A stretch of DNA of 38,926 nt, from NCBI GenBank assembly GCA_009786445.1, contig WQTE01000013.1, positions 1 to 38,926 on the forward strand, written 5' to 3'. The notes under the pieces are model-generated. The model had not been told where the DNA came from. It saw only the letters and a list, made by a program, of their open reading frames with translations, and searched no databases. The position numbers and the translations under genes were made by a program. The number at the start of each line of letters is the position of its first letter. The first letter of the stretch is position 1. The DNA comes from Oscillospiraceae bacterium. Lineage in GTDB: Bacteria > Bacillota > Clostridia > Oscillospirales > Oscillospiraceae. Shown here one piece after another: positions 1-7,391 of the stretch.

Positions 1-2
1 AA

Positions 3-40
3 ACCATGTAACAAAGTGGAAATTAACTTCGTTACATGGT
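3..40. repeat. long hairpin upstream of rep, candidate replication origin
   Basis: ACCATGTAAC at 3-12 is the exact reverse complement of GTTACATGGT at 31-40. The stem continues inward (AAAGT against ACTTC) with one mismatch, leaving a loop of about 8 bases (GGAAATTA). CRESS-type replicons usually carry the origin as a stem-loop just upstream of rep, so this is the best origin candidate here. No canonical geminivirus-like nonanucleotide is visible in the loop, so the role is inferred from position and structure only. Confidence 0.5.
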
Positions 41-118
41 GAAATTGTTGCGGTTCTAAGGCTAATAACCTGCGGAATTAAGTGCATTTATAATTAAAGT
101 TTTAAAAGGTGGTGACTT

Positions 119-1162
119 ATGGGTGATACTGTATCAAAAAGCTGGTTTTGTGTCTTTAATAACCCCGCTGACCATGATTATATAGGCACTCCCGAAGAAG
201 TTGTTGACAGGATTATTGAAGAATGGATAAAAGACCACCCGCAGAGGTCATGCGCCGTAGCTTACTGCATATCAAAAGAGGGCTTGCACCATCTACACGC
301 AGTATTCGAGGACACAAAAGCAATGAGATTCAGCGCAATCAAAAAGACATTCCCCAAAATGCACATAGAGGAAACAAAAGGCAATAAAGAGCAAGCAGAG
401 GATTATATATACAAGCGTGGAAAATTTGAGGACAAAGACGAAAAGATAATCCACCTCGGCAAATACGGCGATATAAAAGGTCGGCAAGGCGCAAGACGTG
501 ACCTCGGTATCATAGAGGATTTACTACAGCAAGGCAAGACACCGAATGAAATCTTTGACACAAGCATGACATTCAGGCGATACGACAAAATGATAAAAGA
601 AGCATACTTCCGCAAGCGATTTATAGAGACTCCACTAGAGCGCAATATCATAGTACACTGGCACGTAGGCAACTCAGGAAGCGGAAAAAGCTATACGCTG
701 ATAAAGCTATCAGAGACGGTAGGCGAAGAAAATATATACACCGTGACCGATTACCAAAATGGATTTGACAAGTACAACGGCGAAGCAGTATTATTTCTAG
801 ACGAATTCCGCGGACAAATGCGATATAATACACTGCTGACGATATTAGATAAGTATAAAGTACAAGTACCATGCAGATATAATAATGCTTACGCTCTCTG
901 GGTCGAAGTCCACATCACAAGCGTATTCCCGCCCGAAAAATTGTATCATGAAATGGTAGATAAAAATAAGGATATAGACACGCTTTCCCAGCTAATGCGC
1001 CGTATACACTTTATACACTACCACTACAAAGACGGTACAGATTACAAGGTAAAAGCAATCCCAATTACAAAATACACCACGTATGAGGACTTAGAAGCCA
1101 GTGTGCAACCCGACTGGATACAAGAATGCTATGCGTGGGAGAAAGGAGAATCACAGCTATGA
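119..1162 (+). CDS. rep: CRESS-type replication initiator (HUH endonuclease plus SF3-like helicase)
   Basis: A 347-residue rolling-circle initiator. The N-terminal HUH nuclease half has a motif I-like segment (CVFNNP, residues 11-16), the HUH motif HLH (58-60) inside LHHLHAVFED, and the nicking Tyr motif YIYK (96-99). The C-terminal half is a superfamily 3-type ATPase with Walker A GNSGSGKS (184-191), Walker B VLFLDEF (224-230) and a motif C-like ITS followed by FPP (266-271). This two-domain layout is that of circoviruses, geminiviruses and the bacterial pCRESS plasmids and integrated relatives found in Firmicutes. The protein should nick its origin and unwind DNA for rolling-circle replication. 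The start is set by AAGGTGG 6 bases before ATG. All key residues are present, so it looks intact. It overlaps the next gene by 4 bases. Confidence 0.88.
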   Translation: MGDTVSKSWFCVFNNPADHDYIGTPEEVVDRIIEEWIKDHPQRSCAVAYCISKEGLHHLHAVFEDTKAMRFSAIKKTFPKMHIEETKGNKEQAEDYIYKRGKFEDKDEKIIHLGKYGDIKGRQGARRDLGIIEDLLQQGKTPNEIFDTSMTFRRYDKMIKEAYFRKRFIETPLERNIIVHWHVGNSGSGKSYTLIKLSETVGEENIYTVTDYQNGFDKYNGEAVLFLDEFRGQMRYNTLLTILDKYKVQVPCRYNNAYALWVEVHITSVFPPEKLYHEMVDKNKDIDTLSQLMRRIHFIHYHYKDGTDYKVKAIPITKYTTYEDLEASVQPDWIQECYAWEKGESQL

Positions 1163-1500
1163 GTAAAGTTGATATGTCAGTAATTGAAGAAATGGTAAAA
1201 AAGGGAGAATATGAGTATTGTGAGCTACTAAGTAAACTTGAAAAGTTGGAACGTGAAAGCAGTGACAAGGAGCGCAAGTTTGATATAGTTAGGTATCAGC
1301 TTTTAGCAGACGAAGCCCGCACGGCGAAGCTTCACGATGAAATCAAGCATCTAAAACAGAAAGGCGAAAAAGACAAGCGCAAGCATAAGCGCAAATATGA
1401 GAAAATGCAACTTGAGCTACTGCGTCATATAGTCCGATTGCAAAGCCAACTCGTAAAAGATGATGATTCAAAAATACTAGATATTGCGAAATATTTATGA
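1159..1500 (+). CDS. small charged coiled-coil protein translated with rep
   Basis: 113 residues, family not recognised. The start is the ATG at 1159, whose ATGA overlaps the rep stop codon and follows GAAAGGAG. An upstream in-frame codon at 1126 lies inside rep and is not needed. The protein is almost entirely predicted helix and very rich in Lys, Glu and Arg, with heptad-like Leu spacing in the first third and a strongly basic segment of Lys/His/Arg repeats near residues 75-90. There is no signal peptide or membrane segment. The overlap with rep suggests coupled translation and a role in the replication module, for example DNA binding or copy control, but that is inference from position. 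Few other genes could fit in a replicon of about 1.7 kb. Confidence 0.7.
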   Translation: MSKVDMSVIEEMVKKGEYEYCELLSKLEKLERESSDKERKFDIVRYQLLADEARTAKLHDEIKHLKQKGEKDKRKHKRKYEKMQLELLRHIVRLQSQLVKDDDSKILDIAKYL

Positions 1501-1519
1501 AATTTACTTAAAAAAAGTA

Positions 1520-1548
1520 TTGACAACACAAGATACATGGGTTATACT
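1520..1548 (+). promoter_or_regulatory. strong sigma-A type promoter upstream of the Xer recombinase
   Basis: TTGACA at 1520-1525 and TATACT at 1543-1548 are separated by 17 bases. Transcription would begin near 1555 and run through the hairpin at 1616-1643 toward the recombinase, giving a leader of about 190 bases. It could drive the recombinase, a small RNA, or both. Confidence 0.65.
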
Positions 1549-1573
1549 AGTAGGGTAGTTAACGGTTAAAAAG

Positions 1574-1643
1574 TCTTTATTTTGTGTAGTTGTAGTAAAT
1601 TTTTTTACATGCATTATTCAACAAAATAAAGATTTTGTTGAAT
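1574..1643 (+). other. overlapping inverted repeats forming alternative hairpins in the leader
   Basis: ATTCAACAAAAT (1616-1627) and ATTTTGTTGAAT (1632-1643) are exact inverted repeats with a 4-base loop AAAG. A second inverted repeat, TCTTTATTTTGT (1574-1585) with ACAAAATAAAGA (1621-1632), shares the middle strand, so the two stems are mutually exclusive. No long T-run follows, so it is not a standard intrinsic terminator. The arrangement resembles an attenuator or countertranscript control region, but this is inference. Confidence 0.5.
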
Positions 1644-1679
1644 TGGGCAGGACAAAAAACGGCCCCGTGACAAAAATCC

Positions 1680-1720
1680 GTTATAACAAAGTGTAATCGC
1701 TTATAACGAAATGTTATAAC
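1680..1720. repeat. TTATAAC repeat cluster just upstream of the recombinase gene
   Basis: TTATAAC occurs at 1681-1687, 1701-1707 and 1714-1720. The first and third are within the palindrome GTTATAAC, and the second and third face each other across GAAAT. TAACAAAGTG at 1684-1693 also occurs at 10-19 inside the left hairpin. The cluster could be an iteron set, an operator, or a tyrosine-recombinase core site; the sequence does not decide which. Confidence 0.5.
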
Positions 1721-1745
1721 GTTGTAGTGTGAGGTGATTTTGCAA

Positions 1746-2744
1746 ATGGACTATAGAAATGAAACGCCTGAGATTATTCGTGAGTTTCTGTTTTACCACG
1801 AGACTATTAAAGGGCACTCTAAGAAAACCATTGACGAGTATTTTCTTGACCTGCGTATGTTTTTTCGCTTTCTTAAAGTTTACAGAGGTATTGTACCGTC
1901 GGAAACGCCATATGAAGAAATCTCTATAATGGATATCGACTTTAACTTTGTAAAGTCTGTAACAATTACCGATGTCTATGAATATCTTACATTCCTATCC
2001 AGAGACAGACCAAAGAGAAAAAACAGCCGCAATACTGAATACGGACTCGGTCCTGCGGCAAGGGCGCGTAAAACGGCCGTAATACGCTCCTACTATAAAT
2101 ATCTCACGCTTAAATCTAATAATAACCGACTCAGTGAAAACCCTGTTGCAGACCTTGATTCACCAAAACTCAGAAAATCTCTGCCGCGCTTTCTGAGCCT
2201 CGATGAAAGCGTTAAGCTGCTTGATAGTGTTGACGGACCGAATCGCGAACGTGATTTTTGCATTTTGACAATATTCCTCAATTGCGGACTCAGAATATCG
2301 GAGCTTGCCGGACTCAATCTGACAGATTTACGCGAGGACTCTGTGCGTGTACTCGGTAAGGGAAACAAGGAACGTATAGTATACTTAAATGATGCCAGCG
2401 CCGCAGCTATAAACAGCTATTTGCAAGTAAGGAAAAACCAAGCTCCAATAGACAACCGCGCACTATTTCTATCAAAAAGGCGCACCAGAATAAGCACATC
2501 TACAATACACAATCTGGTAAAAAAACATCTGCTTGCCGCTGGGCTGGACAGCACAAAATATTCATCACATAAACTCCGCCACACGGCGGCGACTTTGATG
2601 TTAAAAAGCGGCGTTGACGTCAGAACGCTCCAGGAACTTTTGGGGCACGAACACCTCAACACCACACAAATATATACGCACATTGAAAACAGCAGCCTGC
2701 GAGAAGCAGCCAAGCTCTCCCCCCTGTCGAGCTATAAAAAATAA
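1746..2744 (+). CDS. Xer-type tyrosine recombinase/integrase
   Basis: 332 residues with an N-terminal SAM-like core-binding domain (about 6-125) and a C-terminal catalytic domain. The catalytic set is complete: Arg183 in NCGLRISEL, Lys208 in GKGNKER, His275 and Arg278 in HKLRH, His301 in LLGHEHL, and nucleophile Tyr310 in QIYTH. The chosen start is the ATG at 1746, nine bases after GAGGTG; a GTG at 1734 lies within that ribosome binding site. Length and motifs are those of XerC/XerD, which resolve chromosome dimers at dif. Its place beside a Rep module equally fits an element integrase. No dif-like site was recognised nearby. The gene is convergent with dacA. Family assignment is sure; housekeeping versus mobile role is open. 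Confidence 0.88.
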   Translation: MDYRNETPEIIREFLFYHETIKGHSKKTIDEYFLDLRMFFRFLKVYRGIVPSETPYEEISIMDIDFNFVKSVTITDVYEYLTFLSRDRPKRKNSRNTEYGLGPAARARKTAVIRSYYKYLTLKSNNNRLSENPVADLDSPKLRKSLPRFLSLDESVKLLDSVDGPNRERDFCILTIFLNCGLRISELAGLNLTDLREDSVRVLGKGNKERIVYLNDASAAAINSYLQVRKNQAPIDNRALFLSKRRTRISTSTIHNLVKKHLLAAGLDSTKYSSHKLRHTAATLMLKSGVDVRTLQELLGHEHLNTTQIYTHIENSSLREAAKLSPLSSYKK

Positions 2745-2784
2745 ATCTGGCGTAAACCCTTCGGCGCTGGGGATAAACTTCCCA

Positions 2785-3798
2785 TCATCTGCGATTGTGA
2801 CTTTCATTCAAAATAATCGCAAGCTCTCGGAGCGTAAAGTGTTCCGCCAGTTCGACATTAAAGTATGGGATAGGAATGAACGGACTGCCGATTTCGGCAT
2901 GTGGAGTGTTTACCGACATCTCGCTCATAATTTGCCGAGTTATAACAGTACCGACGTTATTAAAACCGTAATCAAGCAAAATACGCGTATCGTTAAAACG
3001 CTCACCGTGCAATGAACCCATGGTTACAGCAATAATTCTTCTCCCGTTTTGAACCGCCGTGCCTGTGAAACACCAGCCGGCGGGATTTGTAAACCCTGTC
3101 TTAAACCCGTCAATGCCTTCATATTCGCCCAGCAAAAAGTTTGTATTATTAAACGAATTACCGTCAAACTCGATAGTTTCCATCGAAGTAATCTCCAATA
3201 TAACCGGGTGGCTGTTAATCATTGACCTGGTGACCTCTGCCATGCCATGTGCAGAAATCATATTGAGAGGCGATCTACCCCAGCTATCGAACAAAGCAGC
3301 TTCAATGCCGAGTTCTCTCATCTTCTCATTCATTGCGGCAACCGTAGCTTCTTCGGTTTCAAACACCGCCTCGCCCATTTGAACCGTGGCAGCACCGGCA
3401 GAGCGCACAACGGCGGCTTCCATTAGCTCCCGAACAGTAAAGGCTGACCCTGTGGGCATAACAATGTTAGAATAAGCTCTCACCCTAGAAAATGCCGTAT
3501 TTTCTGCGCTTGTCGGCACCAAAGTGTCAAAACTTATAATACCATCACTAATCGCATCAAGAACTATGTAAGCAGCAATCATTTTTGCCATGCTTGCCGG
3601 GACTCTCTGCTCATGTGCGTTATATTCGAAAATGACAAGACCTGTATCAAAGTCGATTACAATGGCCGCCGCTGAAGTGATAATCTCGTCGGCAACCTCA
3701 ACCGCCAAAGAACTATTACCGGAAAAAAAAGCAAGCAACAGCACGGTGACTATAAGCACAGCAAAAAATCGTGAAAAAATACATGATGCTCTTTTCAT
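2785..3798 (-). CDS. D-alanyl-D-alanine carboxypeptidase-like penicillin-binding protein (PBP5 family)
   Basis: 337 residues. An N-terminal hydrophobic segment (about 10-26) is a signal peptide or membrane anchor. The serine peptidase S11 fold is shown by SMAK (Ser69, Lys72) and KTG (233-235) in GFKTGFTNPAG. In this family the enzyme removes the terminal D-Ala from peptidoglycan stem peptides outside the membrane. The expected SxN motif reads SAG at 133-135, with Gly where the catalytic Asn normally stands, so activity may be altered. It is shorter than typical DacA/DacF (about 390) and lacks a recognisable PBP5 C-terminal beta domain and membrane-binding helix. It is the last gene of the def-to-dacA cluster, 25 bases after rsgA. 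Confidence 0.82.
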   Translation of the reverse strand: MKRASCIFSRFFAVLIVTVLLLAFFSGNSSLAVEVADEIITSAAAIVIDFDTGLVIFEYNAHEQRVPASMAKMIAAYIVLDAISDGIISFDTLVPTSAENTAFSRVRAYSNIVMPTGSAFTVRELMEAAVVRSAGAATVQMGEAVFETEEATVAAMNEKMRELGIEAALFDSWGRSPLNMISAHGMAEVTRSMINSHPVILEITSMETIEFDGNSFNNTNFLLGEYEGIDGFKTGFTNPAGWCFTGTAVQNGRRIIAVTMGSLHGERFNDTRILLDYGFNNVGTVITRQIMSEMSVNTPHAEIGSPFIPIPYFNVELAEHFTLRELAIILNESHNRR

Positions 3799-3823
3799 TT
3801 TATGGTCATTCCTCTCACTTTAC

Positions 3824-4699
3824 TCACTTGTGTTCCCACTCTTTGTACTCAAGCGCCTGTTTATACAGGCGTCGGTAACTCTCATAACGCGATTTGTGTA
3901 TTTTGCGTTCATCAATGGCTTTCAAAATGGCACAGTCCGGCTCATCCATATGTGCGCAGTCTAAGAATTTACATTCGCCTATATGCGGCTCAAATTCCCT
4001 AAATAAAAAATGCAACTCATCTTTATCTGCAATATGACCTGTATCAAATGCGGAAAATCCCGGTGTATCAGCAATGAGTGCCCCGCATGATAGCTCGTAG
4101 AGTTCAACATGCCTGGTAGTATGCCTACCTCTGCCTAATTTCTTACTTATATCACCGATTGTTATTTTAAAGTTGGGGTCTATCGCATTTAGAATACTTG
4201 ACTTCCCTACCCCAGAATTACCGGTAAAAGCACATATGGCTCCTTTTATCAGCTCTGTAAGCTCCGTTATACCTTCACCACAGGTTGCACATGTTCTCAC
4301 AACGTCAAATCCTGAGCCGGTGTATATATCGAAGAGCTCATCGGCAGGGTCTAAGTCTATCTTGTTTATACAAATCACCGGCTCACAGCCATTAGTTGTC
4401 GATATAGCGACCATCCGATCAATTAAAAATTTGTCAGTGACCGGTATTGCAGCGGATACAATCATAACGAGTTTATCTATATTTGCTATAGGCGGCCTGA
4501 CTAAAACATTTTTTCTGGGTAATATTTCGGAGATTATGCCCTTCCCCTGCTCGGTGAGGGTATAATTTACTATATCGCCGACCAGAGGAGAGCTTTTACA
4601 AAGACGAAAGCGGCCGCGTGCCCTGCACTCAGCCACCTCATGAGTGGATTTCACATAGTAAAATCCACTCATAGCTTTATAGATAATCCCTTTTGCCAT
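3824..4699 (-). CDS. rsgA: ribosome small-subunit-dependent GTPase RsgA
   Basis: 291 residues, the usual length. It has an N-terminal OB-fold domain, then a circularly permuted GTPase in which the NKIDL box precedes the P-loop GNSGVGKSS and the G3 motif DTPGFSAFD. The C-terminal zinc domain has the Cys/His pattern ECKFLDCAHMDEPDC. RsgA (YloQ/CpgA in Bacillus) checks late 30S subunit assembly, hydrolysing GTP on the ribosome. It starts 12 bases after the prkC stop, as in the conserved prpC-prkC-rsgA order, and a weak AAGGGT precedes the ATG. The next gene in Bacillus, rpe, is missing here and dacA takes its place. Confidence 0.95.
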   Translation of the reverse strand: MAKGIIYKAMSGFYYVKSTHEVAECRARGRFRLCKSSPLVGDIVNYTLTEQGKGIISEILPRKNVLVRPPIANIDKLVMIVSAAIPVTDKFLIDRMVAISTTNGCEPVICINKIDLDPADELFDIYTGSGFDVVRTCATCGEGITELTELIKGAICAFTGNSGVGKSSILNAIDPNFKITIGDISKKLGRGRHTTRHVELYELSCGALIADTPGFSAFDTGHIADKDELHFLFREFEPHIGECKFLDCAHMDEPDCAILKAIDERKIHKSRYESYRRLYKQALEYKEWEHK

Positions 4700-4711
4700 G
4701 TGTCTGTACCC

Positions 4712-6628
4712 TTAGGGTTCGCCCGGCTCACCTGGATCGACCGGGGGGTCGGGTGGTGGTTCCGGAGGCGGTGTTGGTGTCGGGTCAGGCGGGGTTGGAG
4801 TTGGTGTTGGAGTTGGTTCCGGTTCAGGCGTTGGAGTTGGTTCCGGGGTAGCAGGAGGGCCTGTTGATACATGCACAGCGACTCGTGTACCTCGAGAAAC
4901 TGTGGCTCCAACATGAGCTATGAATGTTACCGTACCTTCCGGATCGGCAGATTCAAATCGTGAAACTTCCATAACAAGGTCTAGCTCAGCAAACGCAGCA
5001 TTAACCGCTGCTTCCGTACTGCCAACCATATCCGGTATCACAACGGTGATGTCCTCAGGACCCAAACTGTATCTGATAATAATCTGATTACCTCGCGCCA
5101 ATGCATCTCCTGCTCTCGGAAGCGTTTCAATTACAGTGCCTCTAGGTTCCTCACCTGCGACGGGTTCTGATTCAATTTGAAGGCTTAGTTGCATGTTGAT
5201 AAGTCGATTTCTCGCTTCGACATAGTGCAAACCACGTAGGTCAGGCATCTCCGCCGGTGGCTCATCACCGGAGGAAATCCAGAGTCTCACTCTGATTCTT
5301 TCACCGGGGCGCGGGTAAGCGCGAACTCTGGCAGCCGCCGGGTCTTGTGAGATAACCACGCCTTCAGCAACATCGTTATTTGGCTCAAAAATGGGGTCAA
5401 ATACGTACAAGTCAAAGTAATCATCGCTAAGTCGTATATCGTCAAATCTGCGACCGACAAAGTCCGGTATTGTGGTCTGTTCGTCAGCCGGATTTAACCA
5501 TTCGTTGATTGAAGGGAATACAAAAATTGCGAGCAATACTACAACAAATATCACAACTGCAAAGATTCCGACCAGAGTGGCGGTGCTACCGGATCTTCTT
5601 TTCGCATCACGGTACTCTTCGGGAGACAAGTCATTTCTCGGGCGTGTTGATATGGCAGGCTGCATAGATCTGCTCGTCCTGACATCCGAAGCGTTTATTG
5701 CATCTTTTGGTATATATCTGGTTTCGTATGGCGAACCTATGTCAGCAGATTGTCTCTCAGCGGGATTTGACATGGCATAGTTGAATACAATTCCCGGATT
5801 TCTGCGAAAATCTTCCAAATCACTGAGCATTTCATCTGCCGATGCAAATCTTAGCATAACATCCGGCTCCATTGCATGCATGGTGATTTCTTCAAGCCCT
5901 GCGGGTATGTCCGGATTTATATCACGAGGTCTTAGCGGAATTGCGCTTATATGCTGAATAGCAACCGATACCGGAGTATCACCGACAAATGGCAAGCGAC
6001 TGGTCAGCATCTCATACATGACAACGCCCACAGAGTATATATCCGATCTGGCATCAACCTGACCGCCTTTTGCCTGCTCCGGTGAAATATAGTGGACGGA
6101 GCCGAGTGTCTCTTGTGTGAGTGTATTTTGCACAGAAAGCAATCTGGCAATGCCAAAATCAGCAACTTTGACGCTGCCGTCTTTTAAAATCATGATATTG
6201 TGCGGCTTAATATCACGGTGAATTAAGCCTCTGGAATGTGCGTGAGTCAACGCCTTTGTAATCTGCGATGCAAAGTGCAATGCCTCTTTCCAGTTGAGGA
6301 GTCCCTTTCTGTTGATGTATTGCTTTAAGGTGATGCCTTCGATGAGCTCCATAACGATGTATTCTGTACTGCCGCTACGGCTGACATCGTAAACAGCGAC
6401 AATATTCGGATGAGACAACATGGCTACGGCTTGAGACTCTGTGTAAAAACGTCGTTGAAACTCTTCGTCACCTGAAAGCTCTTCTTTTAAGATTTTAATG
6501 GCAACGAGTCTATTGAGGCGATGACAGCGTGCCTTATACACATATGCCATGCCCCCTGCTCCTATGAGTTCTATAATCTCGTATCTGTTATCGAGAATTC
6601 TGCCAATATACTTATCGCCAAATTCCAT
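4712..6628 (-). CDS. prkC: Ser/Thr protein kinase with PASTA domains
   Basis: 638 residues. The cytoplasmic kinase domain (about 16-275) has the glycine loop GAGGMAYVYK, Lys45, HRDIKPHN (Asp139) and DFG (157-159). A membrane segment lies at about 350-372. Outside are three PASTA domains (about 386-452, 460-527, 530-597), which in this family bind peptidoglycan fragments and control the kinase. The last 40 residues are a Pro/Thr/Glu-rich tail that may span the wall. ATG directly follows the prpC stop, with GGAGG inside the end of prpC, so kinase and phosphatase are translationally linked. Expected role: phosphorylating cell-wall, division and translation proteins, opposed by PrpC. Confidence 0.95.
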   Translation of the reverse strand: MEFGDKYIGRILDNRYEIIELIGAGGMAYVYKARCHRLNRLVAIKILKEELSGDEEFQRRFYTESQAVAMLSHPNIVAVYDVSRSGSTEYIVMELIEGITLKQYINRKGLLNWKEALHFASQITKALTHAHSRGLIHRDIKPHNIMILKDGSVKVADFGIARLLSVQNTLTQETLGSVHYISPEQAKGGQVDARSDIYSVGVVMYEMLTSRLPFVGDTPVSVAIQHISAIPLRPRDINPDIPAGLEEITMHAMEPDVMLRFASADEMLSDLEDFRRNPGIVFNYAMSNPAERQSADIGSPYETRYIPKDAINASDVRTSRSMQPAISTRPRNDLSPEEYRDAKRRSGSTATLVGIFAVVIFVVVLLAIFVFPSINEWLNPADEQTTIPDFVGRRFDDIRLSDDYFDLYVFDPIFEPNNDVAEGVVISQDPAAARVRAYPRPGERIRVRLWISSGDEPPAEMPDLRGLHYVEARNRLINMQLSLQIESEPVAGEEPRGTVIETLPRAGDALARGNQIIIRYSLGPEDITVVIPDMVGSTEAAVNAAFAELDLVMEVSRFESADPEGTVTFIAHVGATVSRGTRVAVHVSTGPPATPEPTPTPEPEPTPTPTPTPPDPTPTPPPEPPPDPPVDPGEPGEP

Positions 6629-7375
6629 TTACAGTCCTCCCTGTTTCTTGTATATAACAACTGTAACATTATCAGGTGCTCCGCGTGAAAGTGCAAGATT
6701 CATAAAAGCCTCACAACTATTTTTTACGGGCTTGCCTTTTTTTAGCCGGGTAAAAATCTCATTTTCGGAAGCGAGGTTAGAAAAACCGTCACTGCAAAGC
6801 AGAATATATTCTCCCGGTTTAAGATTGAGTAAAAATATGTCCGGCGGCTCATGGGCACTCGTGCCGATTGCGCGTGTGATTAAGTTTTTGTTAGGATGCA
6901 TATGCGCTTCGTCACGAGATATTTCGCCTCTTTCAATCATATCCTCAACGACAGAATGATCTCTTGTTATCTGAAAAACTTCCGAGTCTGTGACATGGTA
7001 CATACGGCTATCGCCTACATTTGCCACTACTTCACCGAATTTAGTTGAAATTGCAGCAGTGAGCGTTGTACCCATGCCTGCAAACTCTAAATCCTGAGTA
7101 CTTTTATCGAATACTTTCGTATTTGCAATTAACACCGCATCAATCATCTTTTGTGCGACATCACTTTGATTGGTAAAGTTTTGAGTATGCTTAATTATGT
7201 GGTCTATAAATGTCTCTGCGGCAAGTGTGCTCGCAATATTGCCCGCATTGGCTCCGCCCATACCGTCACAGACAACAAAGATTGCCGTGTCGTTGTCCTC
7301 ATCGATATGAGTTTTATAAACGTCTTGATTACATTTCCTTACCTTACCATTATCCGTGATACCCCAAAACTCCAT
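6629..7375 (-). CDS. prpC: PP2C-family Ser/Thr protein phosphatase
   Basis: 248 residues, the standard length of PrpC/Stp. It starts MEFWGITDNGKVRKCNQD with the metal-binding Asp residues, has the core VCDGMGGANAGNIAS, GDSRMY and the distal LLCSDGFSN and GAPDNVTVV motifs. These bind the Mn/Mg pair of PPM phosphatases. It removes phosphate from PrkC and its substrates in the cytoplasm. It follows rlmN by 16 bases and abuts prkC without a gap. Confidence 0.95.
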   Translation of the reverse strand: MEFWGITDNGKVRKCNQDVYKTHIDEDNDTAIFVVCDGMGGANAGNIASTLAAETFIDHIIKHTQNFTNQSDVAQKMIDAVLIANTKVFDKSTQDLEFAGMGTTLTAAISTKFGEVVANVGDSRMYHVTDSEVFQITRDHSVVEDMIERGEISRDEAHMHPNKNLITRAIGTSAHEPPDIFLLNLKPGEYILLCSDGFSNLASENEIFTRLKKGKPVKNSCEAFMNLALSRGAPDNVTVVIYKKQGGL

Positions 7376-7391
7376 CTGCTGTCTCCGTAAG

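Noticed and set aside
2614..3015. Plus-strand frame between the recombinase and dacA
   Set aside because: Overlaps the ends of two well-supported genes in other frames and has no ribosome binding site.
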